Assembly (NCBI GenBank): GCA_014843695.1
Contig: CM026397.1
Coordinates: forward strand, 51,818,101 to 51,882,100
Length of the DNA: 64,000 nt
Direction: 5' to 3'
Source of the DNA: Archivesica marissinica
Lineage: Eukaryota; Mollusca; Bivalvia; Venerida; Vesicomyidae
A program made the position numbers and the translations under genes. Of this stretch, positions 32,203 through 43,254 are shown piece by piece; positions within the stretch are counted from its first letter, which is position 1, and each line of letters opens with the position of its first letter. The notes below the pieces were generated by a model. That model saw only the letters and a list, made by a program, of their open reading frames with translations, searched no databases and was not told where the DNA came from.

Positions 32203-33450
32203 GATCTCGTTTCATACAATATGGTATGAAATCACCACGAGTGTAACTCGTTTTGTACAATATGGTATGAAATCACCACGAGTGTAACTCGTTTCATACA
32301 ATATGGTATGAAATCACCACGAGTGTAACTCATTTTGTACAATATGGTATGAAATCACCACGAGTGTAACTCATTTTGTACAATATGGTATGAAATCACC
32401 ACGAGTGTAACTCATTTTGTACAATATGGTATGAAATCACCACGAGTGTAACTCATTTTGTACAATATGGTATGAAATCACCACGAGTGTAACTCATTTT
32501 GTACAATATGGTATGAAATCACCACGAGTGTAACTCATTTTGTACAATATGGTATGAAATCACCACGAGTGTAACTCATTTTGTACAATATGGTATGAAA
32601 TCACCACGAGTGTAACTCATTTTGTACAATATGGTATGAAATCACCACGAGTGTAACTCATTTTGTACAATATGGTATGAAATCACCACGAGTGTAACTC
32701 ATTTTGTACAATATGGTATGAAATCACCACGAGTGTAACTCATTTTGTACAATATGGTATGAAATCACCAGAGTGTAACTCTTTTGTACAATATGGTATG
32801 AAATCACCACGAGTGTAACTCATTTTGTACAATATGGTATGAAATCACCACGAGTGTAACTCATTTTGTACAATATGGTATGAAATCACCACGAGTGTAA
32901 CTCATTTTGTACAATATGGTATGAAATCACCACGAGTGTAACTCATTTTGTACAATATGGTATGAAATCACCACGAGTGTAACTCGTTTTGTACAATATG
33001 GTATGAAATCACCACGAGTGTAACTCATTTTGTACAATATGGTATGAAATCACCACGAGTGTAACTCATTTTGTACAATATGGTATGAAATCACCACGAG
33101 TGTAACTCATTTTGTACAATATGGTATGAAATCACCATGAGTGTAACTCATTTTGTACAATATGGTATGAAATCACCACGAGTGTAACTCATTTTGTACA
33201 ATATGGTATGAAATCACCACGAGTGTAACTCGTTTTGTACAATATGGTATGAAATCACCACGAGTGTAACTCATTTTGTACAATATGGTATGAAATCACC
33301 ACGAGTGTAACTCATTTTGTACAATATGGTATGAAATCACCACGAATGTAACTCATTTTGTACAATATGGTATGAAATCACCACGAGTGTAACTCGTTTT
33401 GTACAATATGGTATGAAATCACCACGAATGTAACTCGTTTCATAAAATAA
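32203..33450. repeat. 41-bp minisatellite, ~30 copies, highly homogeneous
   Basis: Unit AACTCATTTTGTACAATATG followed by GTATGAAATCACCACGAGTGT in two parts. Almost all copies are identical. Variants are AACTCG at the two ends and a few places, one copy lacking C of CACGAG near 32770, and one with CATGAG near 33137. Homogeneity implies recent spread. Confidence 0.97.
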
Positions 33451-33884
33451 GGTATGAAATGAAATGTTGGTTAAATATTACAATGTTTCAATCTTAAGGT
33501 TGACTCGAATTATGTGTATGTATATTTTATCTTGCCTTGATACTTGATACATCCATGACCCTACCAACTATGCACAATGGGGACCAGTATATCTGTCTAT
33601 ATGAGGGTTTGACCGGCAACTGCTCCCAGATGTGCAAGATTAATTCCAGAGGGGAAACTTCCTTGTATACAGAATCAATAGTTCAGTCAAATTCGCTCTG
33701 GCTATTAGCAACAGAGTGTGCAGGACATGCCGATGATTGAGCTTTTTTACCCTGGCCATTGGGTATGATATGCAAACTGTCCAATGGTATCATCGGAATT
33801 ACAAGAATGATAAGAAACAAGTTCTGTACTACAAAGGCTGTTAAAGCTAAAGCTATTGCCACACAAGGACAAAATATGGTATCA
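33451..33884 (+). pseudogene. Possible decayed coding fragment, weakly NHL/beta-propeller-like
   Basis: A 67-codon + frame at 33537-33740 includes Asn-Gly-Asp-x-Tyr-Ile-Cys-Leu-Tyr, Val/Met-Cys-Lys-Ile-Asn-Ser-x-Gly-Glu and Leu-Ala-Thr-Glu-x-Ala-Gly-His. These recall the strand pattern of NHL repeats in invertebrate TRIM-like proteins. The frame then stops, and the following sequence (to about 33830) continues open only in other frames. The similarity is a weak impression; it may be chance. Confidence 0.25.
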
Positions 33885-34136
33885 AAGAGTAAGACGGGCC
33901 TTTTGAAGAGTAAGACGGGGCTCTTGAAGAGTATAAGATGAGGCTCTTGAAGAGTAAGACGGGGCTCTTGAAGAGTAAGATGGGGCTCTTGAAGAGTAAG
34001 ACGGGGCTCTTGAAGAGTAAGACGGGGCTCTTGAAGAGTAAGACAGGGCTTTTGAAGAGTAAGACGAGGCTCTTGAAGAGTAAGACGGGGCTCTTGAAGA
34101 GTAAGACGAGGTTCTTGAAGAGTAAGACGAGGCTTT
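33885..34136. repeat. 21-bp minisatellite, ~12 copies
   Basis: Unit AAGACGGGGCTCTTGAAGAG plus T. The + frame gives a 7-residue repeat KTGLLKS and the - frame a Ser/Tyr-rich SSRAPSY repeat (141 codons). The unit GCTCTTGAAGAG contains the short palindrome CTCTTGAAGAG. Confidence 0.95.
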
Positions 34137-34246
34137 TGATTGTTTCACTGTTTCATTGTCATTCAAATCAGTTCTCTCATTACATAAGTGTTGTTGAATT
34201 ATGGGTACCTGCTTCCACAGACTGTGTGTCGTCTTTGTTGATACAT

Positions 34247-34310
34247 TTGCTATAGCCATTTTCTCATGAGAATACATAGCCATTTTCTCATGAGAATACA
34301 TAGCCATTTC
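34247..34310. repeat. 24-bp tandem repeat, ~2.6 copies
   Basis: AGCCATTTTCTCATGAGAATACAT repeated in tandem (in parts: AGCCATTTTC, TCATGAGAATACAT). Contains the palindrome TTCTCATGAGAA. Confidence 0.93.
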
Positions 34311-34611
34311 ATTAAGAATACCTCATGGGTTGATGGTAACCTACATTAACAGCAGTTCTATTAAGCCAGTATGTACACTTTGGAAGCATTGACCAATACA
34401 CAAGATCTTATCCTGTCCAGATGTTACTCTGCCACATTGGTACCTAAGTTTATAGCAAACAAGACCAGAACAATGTTGATTGTATCAGTATGCTTCACTT
34501 CAGTGATGCTTGTGGGTTGCATGGCCTCACTTCAATGCAGATTACCAAGACATAGTTATAGAGGTAGATTTAGTGAAACACCGAGTATTCCCCATCTGTC
34601 GGAATAGAATG
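34311..34611. other. Unrecognised open stretch
   Basis: A 78-codon + ORF at 34371-34607 has a hydrophobic stretch (about residues 36-50) but no family motif. No splice context supports it. Its end runs into the next array. Confidence 0.3.
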
Positions 34612-35768
34612 TGGCCATGAGAAATTGGATACTAGAATAGTCTACCATGCAATTGGTGCAGTCGACCATGAGAAATCAGATACTAGAATAGTCCACCATG
34701 CAATTGGTGCAGGCGACCACGGAGAAATCAGATACTAGAAATGTCTACCATGCAATTGGTTGGTGCAGGCGACTACAAGAAATCAGATACTAGAATAGTC
34801 CACCATACAATTGGTGCAGGCGACCATGAGAAATCAGATACTAGAATAGTCCACCATGCAATTGGTTGGTGCAGGCGACCACAAGAAATCAGATACTAGA
34901 ATAGTCCACCATGCAATTGGTGCAGTCGACCACGAGAAATCAGATACTAGAATAGTTCACCATGCAATTGGTGCAGGCGACCACGAGAAATCAGATACTA
35001 GAATAGTCCACCATGCAATTGGTTGGTGCAGGCGACCACAAGAAATCAGATACTAGAATAGTCCACCATGCAATTGGTTGGTGCAGGCGACCACAATAAA
35101 TCAGATACTAGAATAGTCCACCATACAATTGGTGCAGGCGACCACGAGATATCAGATACTAGAATAGTCCACCATGCAATTGGTTGGTGCAGGCGACCAC
35201 AATAAATCAGATACTAGAATAGTCCACCATGCAATTGGTTGGTGCAGCCGACTACGAGAAATCGGATACTAGAATAGTCCACCATGCAATTGGTGAAGTC
35301 AGTAATGAATGCAGCAATGTCAAAAGCATAAGTTGTGACACTGATAATTCCTGCTTCTTCTGGTACACCACCTTGCAATTGGTGCAGTCGACTACAAGAA
35401 ATCAGATACTAGAATAGTCCACCATGCAATTGGTGCAGTCGACTACAAGAAATCAGATACTAGAATAGTCCACCATGCAATTGGTGCAGTCGACTACAAG
35501 AAATCAGATACTAGAATAGTCCACCATGCAATTGGTGCAGTCGACTACAAGAAATCAGATACTAGAATAGTCCACCATGCAATTGGTGCAGTCGACTACA
35601 AGAAATCAGATACTAGAATAGTCCACCATGCAATTGGTGCAGTCGACTACAAGAAATCAGATACTAGAATAGTCCACCATGCAATTGGTGCAGTCAGTAA
35701 TGAATGCAGCAATGTCAAAAGCATAAGTTGTGACACTGATAATTCCTGCTTCTTCTGGTACACCACCT
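34612..35768. repeat. ~51-bp minisatellite, ~20 copies, with a duplicated 75-bp flank
   Basis: Unit GAAATCAGATACTAGAATAG, TCCACCATGCAATTGGTGCA and GTCGACTACAA. Some units carry GGTTGGTGCAGGCGACC. A non-repeat segment (GTCAGTAATGAATGCAGC through CTTCTTCTGGTACACCACC) occurs at about 35300 and again at about 35692, ending the array both times. This shows that flank plus about six units were duplicated together. Confidence 0.95.
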
Positions 35769-35895
35769 TAGGATTTCCAATGTAGACATTTGGATGATGT
35801 CTTGCACATCAAAGATACTGACGTATTCAATCCATATGATTGCAAGGAGTTTAAATTGCCCAAAATACAAACAAATATCCTTGGTCTCCATGTAC

Positions 35896-36042
35896 TTAAC
35901 CCTTTCAACATTACAGACCTATAAATAGGCTTACAAAAAGTGTAAATAGCTGACCTGGTCCAAATGTAATTTCTGATTAATTTATTGGTCTAAAAATATA
36001 GTGCACCAGTCCATGTCAGTTACTTGGTGTTGAATGGGTTAA
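35896..36042 (-). mobile_element. TTAA MITE family A (copy 5), internally deleted
   Basis: TTAACCCTTTCAACATTACA at left, GGTGTTGAATGGGTTAA at right, with TTAA on both sides. At about 147 bp it lacks the central hairpin found in full copies of about 240 bp. Confidence 0.9.
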
Positions 36043-36109
36043 ATTACAAGATGTGACACCACCTCATCTGGAATTAGCATGAATGAATATTGGATGAAGA
36101 GCATGATCG

Positions 36110-36370
36110 ATGTACACGTATCTTCATCATGTTGAACTGCGAATCCAGGGATCGCAAGTTTGATCCCCCTCCTGACCTTAATAATATTAAGTCTTTCAGC
36201 TGGGGACTTCAAACCGAGTTCTCGTGTCGATGCTTTACACCGTGCACGTAAAAAAACCAGAGGATGTGTCTCTGTCTGTATCATTGCAAATCAAAATCTA
36301 AAATGACTATTCTCTTCAGGAGGTGCCGCTCATGTGGGCAACCGGTAGCGACGATAAATAAAACATAAAA
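36110..36370 (+). mobile_element. SINE-C (tRNA-related)
   Basis: AATCCAGGGATCGCAAGTTTGATCC is the right half of a decayed tRNA-like head (B-box-like AGTTTGATCC). It ends with TCTTCAGGAGGTGCCGCTC, GGGCAACCGGTAGCGACG, ATAAATAAAAC. The same parts are inverted at 40508-40650. The 81-codon minus ORF here is not a gene. Confidence 0.7.
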
Positions 36371-37149
36371 CCACCAACCCGTATCTGATGTCAACTGTTG
36401 AGAGATAGAACAAGGTGGTGGACGTTGGATACTTTGTTTGTCTACTGTATGATAACACTGAAATTGACGGTGCAAGAAGCTAATCTCGAGCTTTTACTTC
36501 CGACATGAACTGCATAATTATGGAGCAAGCAACGAATCGGGCAAGACTAGGAGGATCAATACTTCTGCTGGACAATGAGTGTTCGGTCAGATTATCCTAT
36601 GGTGACTAGGGGTTGCAGAGTTGGAAGTCTTACGGACATCAAGGTTGTCAGTCCCATATGTAGAGTCGACTATCTTTGGCTGTATGATACAGCATGGCTC
36701 ACTACAAATCTTGCATTCATCTGAGATGAAATGCACACCATGTATATGTGGTGTTTCTGGGTGTTTAAAACCCATGTTGTGAAATCATCATACAAGTATT
36801 TCATTGCCATTCGGGGAACAGTCAAAACTATTGCCACGAGTTGATGTGGGTGACATGATGAACTATTGCCCTCGGCCACATAGCAGAGCATAGTTGATGT
36901 TTTACAGTTCTGTGTAATACCAATGTTTACATCTCTGTCCACATTCCATGAAATGGAAATGACGAATGAAGGCAAAGCAAGTCACATGACCAGTCAATAG
37001 TAGTGTGAAGAAATTAAAGTACTCTTGCCTGCGTGTGAAGCTGTTTCATTGTCAAGCGGCCGAATGTAAACAATTTGTATAGGAGGTTGGGTAATAAACT
37101 ACTTTGTTGACAATATAGTAGTGGTAGATACTGGCCATTTGCTGTAGGA
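36371..37149 (-). other. Unrecognised interval with overlapping minus-strand ORFs
   Basis: Minus-strand ORFs of 101 codons (36670-36975) and 62 codons (36587-36775) overlap in different frames and could be one reading frame broken by a frameshift near 36760. Residues include a Cys-x2-Cys-x3-Cys-Cys cluster in the second ORF. No family recognised, no clear splice sites. I cannot say whether this is a decayed gene or chance. Confidence 0.25.
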
Positions 37150-37402
37150 CCAAGCAGTCTGATTAGCGGAGTTGTTAGCGCGCTCGCTTCTCACCAATGC
37201 AACCCGGGTTTGATCCTCGGACCGGAAAGTATGTGATATGGTACGTGGTCGCCAGATCGGACAGGTGGGTTTTCTCCGGGTACTCCGGTTTCCTCCCACA
37301 CGAATGACCACATTTACGCTTTCATCAGCGCCAAAGAGAGTGATTAATATAAGTTGTTAAAACTTGCTTCGCAATCGTTTGTAAAATAAATAAAGTTTAA
37401 AT
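37150..37402 (+). mobile_element. SINE-A, complete
   Basis: Head AGTCTGATTAGCGGAGTTG, B-box-like GGGTTTGATCC, V-type domain TTTTCTCCGGGTACTCCGG and TTTCCTCCCACACGAATGAC, tail GTGATTAATATAAGTTG, CTTGCTTCGCAATCG and AAATAAATAAAG. Confidence 0.94.
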
Positions 37403-38084
37403 GAAACAGTTAAAACACCCAGTTGTGAGTTTTGTATGAGTGTTCTGGTTTGACTGTTTAAATAAAATTGGTAGATGTATTTATTGTATATGGCTTATAT
37501 TATATGTGGAGTGCATATCAAATCCATATATATAATGTGTAATCTGCATTCGCTGCCTCTAGCCATGTGATCACACAGTTGAATATTTGACCAATGCTGG
37601 GAGTAGTATGGCATACACAACACAGTATCTCGCATCTAAATTTGCAAAAATCTAATTTGGAAACACACATTTCTGGGATCACATTTGTATGCATACTATT
37701 TATTATACACCATGCTGTAGAAATATGCACTGAAAGGATGCCATCCCTCTGCAGCAAATTGGGTACATGGAAACTTTTATTGTTCTTTTATGCTAATTTG
37801 AGCAGAAAATTAGTGTTGGTTAGGACAGTGGTAATGGATGGATTTATTGTATGGATTCTTTTAATTGACAAGAGTTAACAGCATTTGGGAGATAGTGTTC
37901 AATATTCACACAACCATTTTATACCAGTTTGACACATTGTGGATGATAGGTTAAAAGATTTTTTGGCACTATTGGCATTCCGGAGGAACAGAACGATAAG
38001 GTTATTGCTATCCCTTGGTTCCTAATGTGTATAAGCCAAGAAAATGTCAGTGCTGTATTATACATGACTGCTTTTTGGATATAC
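37403..38084. other. Non-coding interval
   Basis: AT-rich. ORFs of 79-94 codons on both strands over 37518-37878 overlap each other and show no motif. Confidence 0.35.
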
Positions 38085-38150
38085 CGTATTAACTCGCCTA
38101 TAAGACGATCTCGACTATAAGACGACCCCTCAACTTTTGACTTAAATCAG
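38085..38150. mobile_element. Relic with 'ctataagacgacc' motif
   Basis: ACTCGCCTATAAGACGATC and GACTATAAGACGACCCCTC are shared in kind with 43110-43170 (read inverted) and 22652-22790. Probably the end of a dispersed DNA element. Confidence 0.5.
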
Positions 38151-38500
38151 TGATATTTTGCATAGACATTCGTATATGACTGATTGAGAAAATAGAAACT
38201 ACTCAGAAGTAAAGATCAAACAATTTTTATTGTAAAAGCACTGTGAATTATGTCAAATCATAATAATTTGCACTGATACACAACAAGAAATATGATTTGC
38301 TAAAGTGCTATTCAAGTTCAGTTTACAGATAGAGATGTGAAAGTCTATTCTTTTGTTACACCCTTTCAGTTATTTCAAAGGTCATCAATTATTGAGTTGG
38401 AACAAACTGATTTTAAATAGAACATTACTAATATTTTTATCGCTTATACAACGGGAAGCCACATTGAGACAATAATCTGGTGATAAAAATCCTGTCTTAC
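38151..38500. other. Non-coding interval before the 24-bp array
   Basis: AT-rich. At 38496-38510 there is a consensus-like 5' splice site (TTACAG then GTGAGTAAGT) exactly where the array begins. No coding frame leads into it. Confidence 0.35.
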
Positions 38501-38502
38501 AG

Positions 38503-40262
38503 GTGAGTAAGTACGGTAACTGTTTGGGGAGTAAGTACTGTAACTGTTTGGGGAGTATGTACTGTAACTGTTTGGGGAGTATGTATGGTAACTGTTTAGG
38601 GAGTATGTACGGTAACTGTTTGGGGAGTATGTACTGTAACTGTTTGGGGAGTATGTACTGTAACTGTTTGGGGAGTATGTACTGTAACTGTTTGGGGAGT
38701 ATGTACTGTAACTGTTTGGGGAGTATGTACTGTAACTGTTTGGGGAGTATGTACAGTAACTGTTTGGGGAGTATATACTGTAACTGTTTGGGGAGTATGT
38801 ACGGTAACTGTTTGGGGAGTAAGTACGGTAACTGTTTGGGGAGTATGTACGGTAAATGTTTGGGGAGTATGTACTGTAACTGTTTGGGGAGTATGTACTG
38901 TAACTGTTTGGGGAGTAAGTATGGTAACTGTTTGGGGAGTATGTACGGTAAATGTTTGGGGAGTATGTACTGTAACTGTTTGGGGAGTAAGTACGGTAAC
39001 TGTTTGGGGAGTATGTACTGTAACTGTTTGGGGAGTATGTACTGTAACTGTTTGGGGAGTATGTACGCTAACTGTTTAGGGAGTAAGTACGGTAACTGTT
39101 TGGGGAGTATGTACGGTAAATGTTTGGGGAGTAAGTACGGTAACTGTTTGGGGAGTATGTACGGTAAATGTTTGGGGAGTATGTACGGTAACTGTTTGGG
39201 GAGTAAGTACGGTAACTGTTTAGGGAGTATGTACGGTAACTGTTTAGGGAGTATGTACTGTAACTGTTTGGGGAGTATGTACGGTAACTGTTTGGGGAGT
39301 AAGTACGGTAACTGTTTGGGGAGTATGTACTGTAACTGTTTGGGGAGTATGTACTGTAACTGTTTGGGGAGTATGTACGGTAACTGTTTGGGGAGTATGT
39401 ACGGTAAATGTTTGGGGAGTATGTACGGTAACTGTTTGGGGAGTAAGTACGGTAACTGTTTAGGGAGTATGTACTGTAACTGTTTGGGGAGTATGTACTG
39501 TAACTGTTTGGGGAGTATGTACGCTAACTGTTTAGGGAGTAAGTACGGTAACTGTTTGGGGAGTATGTACGGTAAATGTTTGGGGAGTAAGTACGGTAAC
39601 TGTTTGGGGAGTATGTACGGTAAATGTTTGGGGAGTATGTACGGTAACTGTTTGGGGAGTAAGTACGGTAACTGTTTAGGGAGTATGTACGGTAACTGTT
39701 TAGGGAGTATGTACTGTAACTGTTTGGGGAGTATGTACGGTAACTGTTTGGGGAGTAAGTACGGTAACTGTTTGGGGAGTATGTACTGTAACTGTTTGGG
39801 GAGTATGTACGGTAACTGTTTGGGGAGTATGTACGGTAAATGTTTGGGGAGTATGTACGGTAACTGTTTGGGGAGTAAGTACGGTAACTGTTTAGGGAGT
39901 ATGTACTGTAACTGTTTAGGGAGTATGTACGGTAACTGTTTGGGGAGTATGTACTGTAACTGTTTGGGGAGTATGTACGGTAAATGTTTGGGGAGTATGT
40001 ACTGTAACTGTTTGGGGAGTATGTACGGTAACTGTTTGGGGAGTATGTACGGTAAATGTTTGGGGAGTAAGTACGGTAACTGTTTGGGGAGTATGTACGG
40101 TAACTGTTTAGGGAGTATGTACGGTAACTGTTTGGGGAGTATGTATGTACTGTAACTGTTTGGGGAGTATGTACGGTAAATGTTTGGGGAGTATGTACTG
40201 TAACTGTTTGGGGAGTATGTACGGTAACTGTTTGGGGAGTAAGTATGGTAACGGTTTGGGGA
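38503..40262. repeat. 24-bp minisatellite, ~73 copies
   Basis: Unit GGGGAGTATGTACGGTAACT plus GTTT, with GTATGT/GTAAGT, ACGG/ACTG and AACTG/AAATG variants. A 19-unit block is duplicated (rare unit ATGTACGCTAACTG at 39061 and again at 39517, 456 bp apart, followed by the same unit order). The + strand is open for 550 codons as an 8-residue repeat (MYGNCLGS). The frame begins with GTG, has no stop-to-start context and no domain, so I do not call it a gene. Confidence 0.97.
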
Positions 40263-40330
40263 GTAAGTATCCTAGTGTCTTCCTCCACCAGTATTAGCTT
40301 GGAGAGTCGCCATAAGATCTAAGCATACAT
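40263..40330. mobile_element. 3' fragment of a SINE-D-like repeat
   Basis: GTCTTCCTCCACCAGTATTA and CTTGGAGAGTCGCCATAAG match the 3' part of the SINE at 51765 (TTCTTCCACCAATAATATC, TTGAGAGTCACCATATAAC). It abuts the end of the 24-bp array. Confidence 0.55.
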
Positions 40331-40507
40331 ATATAATGCAAAGACAAATTTAAACAATCGTACTAAAGGTACATAAGAGAAATATTGCCACAAAACCTAT
40401 CACATTATAAAATTCACTAAAGCCAAGAAAATGAAAAATGCCATTATACTGATTCAATCTTCAGTCTTCTGAATCAGTAGGCCAACAATATCCATGTGTG
40501 TTTTACG

Positions 40508-40650
40508 TTTATTTATCGTCGCTACCGGTTGCCCATATGAGCGACGCCTCCTGAAGAGATTGTATTAGGGTCAGACGGGGTATCGAACCTGCGATCCCTG
40601 GATTACCAGTCCCAACATGTTACCACTGGACTACAGATCCGGCTGTAACA
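40508..40650 (-). mobile_element. SINE-C, complete head
   Basis: Read on minus: AGCCGGATCTGTAGTCCAGT, GGTAACATGTTGGG (A box TAGTCCAGTGGTAAC), CCAGGGATCGCAGGTTCGAT (B box GGTTCGATACC), then CTCTTCAGGAGGCGTCGCTC, GGGCAACCGGTAGCGACG and ATAAATAAACG. Pairs with the + copy at 36110. Confidence 0.85.
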
Positions 40651-41104
40651 ACAGTATCCATTAGACTAAATCTTCAATTACATGTACACTAACTTCAGTG
40701 TAGCTTCTGAAGGCACATCAAAGTGCTTACATGTGCTAATTTAATTTAATTGGCTGGACACATGGTTGACATACTCCCTTTTAGCAGTTAAGCTGCCCAC
40801 AGGTGCCAATTAGCTGTATAATATGTTTATTGTATGTAGTGGGGAAGCAGATGTGAATGACATTATTCATCTGATTGGAGTGGAGTGATTATGAGGATGT
40901 GGCTTTATTAAGAAAGTTTATTGATTTTGTAAGTATTTCAACAATGCTTCCAGTAAATAATTTGTGATGTTTTGATTCTTGAATCTGTCTGACAACTTAA
41001 AACATGGTCAGTTAGAACCAACCACCAGACCTGCAGTTTTAGATGGCCTTGTTAATGTTGTACTATGGTTATATATGAAACATTGTAAACATTAAACCAG
41101 CAAG
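40651..41104. other. Non-coding interval
   Basis: AT-rich; nothing recognised. Confidence 0.4.
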
Positions 41105-42375
41105 CAAAAGGAGACAGAGTGGTAGCAAGTGGGTAAGTTAGAGAGACTGTCTCAAAGTGGTAGCAAGTGGGTAAGTTAGAGAGACCACCTCAGAGGCAGA
41201 GTGGTAGCAAGTTGGTAAGTTAGAGAGACTCTCAGAGGCAGAGTGGTAGCAAGTGGGTAAGTTAGAGAGACTGTCTCAAAGTGGTAGCAAGTGAGTAAGT
41301 TAGAGAGACCATCTCATAGGCAGAGTGGTAGCAAGTGGGTAAGTTAGAGAGACTGCCTCAGAGGCAGAGTTGTAGCAAGTGGGTAAGTTAGAGAGACTGT
41401 CTCAGAGGCAGAGTTGTAGCAAGTGGGTAAGTTAGAGAGACTGCCTCAGAGGCAGAGTTGTAGCAAGTGGGTAAGTTAGAGAGACCACCTCAGAGGCAGA
41501 GTTGTAGCAAGTGGGTAAGTTAGAGAGACCACCTCAGAGGCAGAGTTGTAGCAAGTGGGTAAGTTAGAGAGACCGCCTCAGAGGCAGAGTTGTAGCAAGT
41601 GGGTAAGTTAGAGAGACCATCTCAGAGGCAGAGTGGTAGCAAGTGGGTAAGTTAGAGAGACCGCCTCAGAGGCAGAGTTGTAGCAAGTGGGTAAGTTAGA
41701 GAGACTGTCTCAGAGGCAGAGTGGTAGCAAGTGGGTAAGTTAGAGAGACCACCTCAGAGGCAGAGTTGTAGCAAGTGGGTAAGTTAGAGAGACCGCCTCA
41801 GAGGCAGAGTTGTAGCAAGTGGGTAAGTTAGAGAGACCATCTCAGAGGCAGAGTTGTAGCAAGTGGGTAAGTTAGAGAGACCGCCTCAGAGGCAGAGTTG
41901 TAGCAAGTGGGTAAGTTAGAGAGACCATCTCAGAGGCAGAGTTGTAGTAAGTGGGTAAGTTAGAGAGACCGCCTCAGAGGCAGAGTTGTAGCAAGTGGGT
42001 AAGTTAGAGAGACTGTCTCAGAGGCAGAGTGGTAGCAAGTGGGTAAGTTAGAGAGACCACCTCAGAGGCAGAGTTGTAGCAAGTGGGTAAGTTAGAGAGA
42101 CCATCTCAGAGGCAGAGTTGTAGCAAGTGGGTAAGTTAGAGAGACCGCCTCAGAGGCAGAGTTGTAGCAAGTGGGTAAGTTAGAGAGACTGTCTCAGAGG
42201 CAGAGTGGTAGCAAGTGTGTAAGTTAGAGAGACCACCTCAGAGGCAGAGTTGTAGCAAGTGGGTAAGTTAGAGAGACCGCCTCAGAGGCAGAGTTGTAGC
42301 AAGTGGGTAAGTTAGAGAGACCATCTCGGAGGCAGAGTTGTAGCAAGTGGGTAAGTTAGAGAGACTGTCTTGGAG
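41105..42375. repeat. 44-bp minisatellite, ~28 copies
   Basis: Unit GCAGAGTTGTAGCAAGTGGG, TAAGTTAGAGAGACCGCCTC and AGAG. Variants in GACC(A/G)(C/T)CTC and GACTGTCTC recur in order, implying block duplication. Each unit contains GTGGGTAAGTTAG, close to a 5' splice-site consensus on the + strand. Confidence 0.97.
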
Positions 42376-42540
42376 AATGTGATGTTCCTCGATGTATAGC
42401 AAGACAAATGATAAGAGAGCAATAGCTAGTGAGTAAATGAGAGAGACTGTCTCGGAGAATGTGTTGTTCCTCGATGTATAGCAAGACAAATGATAGAGAG
42501 CAATAGCTAGTGAGTAAATGAGAGGAATTGTCTCGGAGAA
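42376..42540. repeat. ~80-bp duplication at the array edge
   Basis: GAGAATGTGATGTTCCTCGA, TGTATAGCAAGACAAATGAT and GCAATAGCTAGTGAGTAAAT occur twice. They contain shortened pieces of the 44-bp unit (GAGAGACTGTCT). Confidence 0.9.
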
Positions 42541-43009
42541 GTCTGCTTAAATAGTCACATTAAATACATGGATGCGGCAAATTGCACCAAATCTCTTCAT
42601 TGGAACAAAATTTCCTGAGGGAGAACAATGATGACTGTCAATACACACATACATTTTCAACTTCTTCTCAATTTTGATGAAACTTTTCATAGAGCATCAG
42701 TGCAATTACTTCATCATTTGTAGCTTTAGCGAGCCGGTAAATGAGAGACTGTCTCTAACATGTTCCAATCTGAAATTTCCTCAAGATGGCAGACTGAAAA
42801 TCTGTTTTCGTCGGAAACATTTGAAAAAAACTTGACAGAAACGTACATATTATTATAATGATTTTGATCCGAAATCCAAAATGGCCACCAATTGTCATCA
42901 TCTTAAGCATCTTAATTTCGACCCTCGTCCCTCCAAACCGAGAAATGTCGGGCAACTGTTTTTTAATTGTATCCATAATTACGTCTTAGAAAGGAAATCA
43001 CTCTGACAC
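42541..43009. other. Non-coding interval
   Basis: 42590-42720 (ACTTCTTCTCAATTTTGATG, AAACTTTTCATAGAGCATC) has the style of a common dispersed repeat with 'aaacttttca' phrases, also seen weakly near 1820 and 21790. No gene. Confidence 0.35.
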
Positions 43010-43180
43010 TGACCATTTCTTCAACTTCCACCTGCCAAACATGCAATTTATACTGGGTCTGGAGTCCATTTTATCAACCCGTCTTATATGCGAGTGCATG
43101 CCAAAACCCACTGATTTCAGGACCAAAGTAGGGACCCGTCTTATAGGCGAGATCATCTTATAGGCGAGTATGCGCAGTAC
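43010..43180. mobile_element. 'Cctataagacg'-type dispersed element relic
   Basis: CCAAACATGCAATTTATACT, GTCCATTTTATCAACCCGTC, GGACCAAAGTAGGGACCCG and TCTTATAGGCGAGATCATCT. Homologous to 22652-22765 and, at the last motif, to the inverse of 38085-38145. Confidence 0.65.
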
Positions 43181-43254
43181 TGTCTCGGTGCGTAACAAGA
43201 TAAAAAATCTATATACAGTGTGATCTAAAAATGTTTATATATTTTCTGAGGGCA

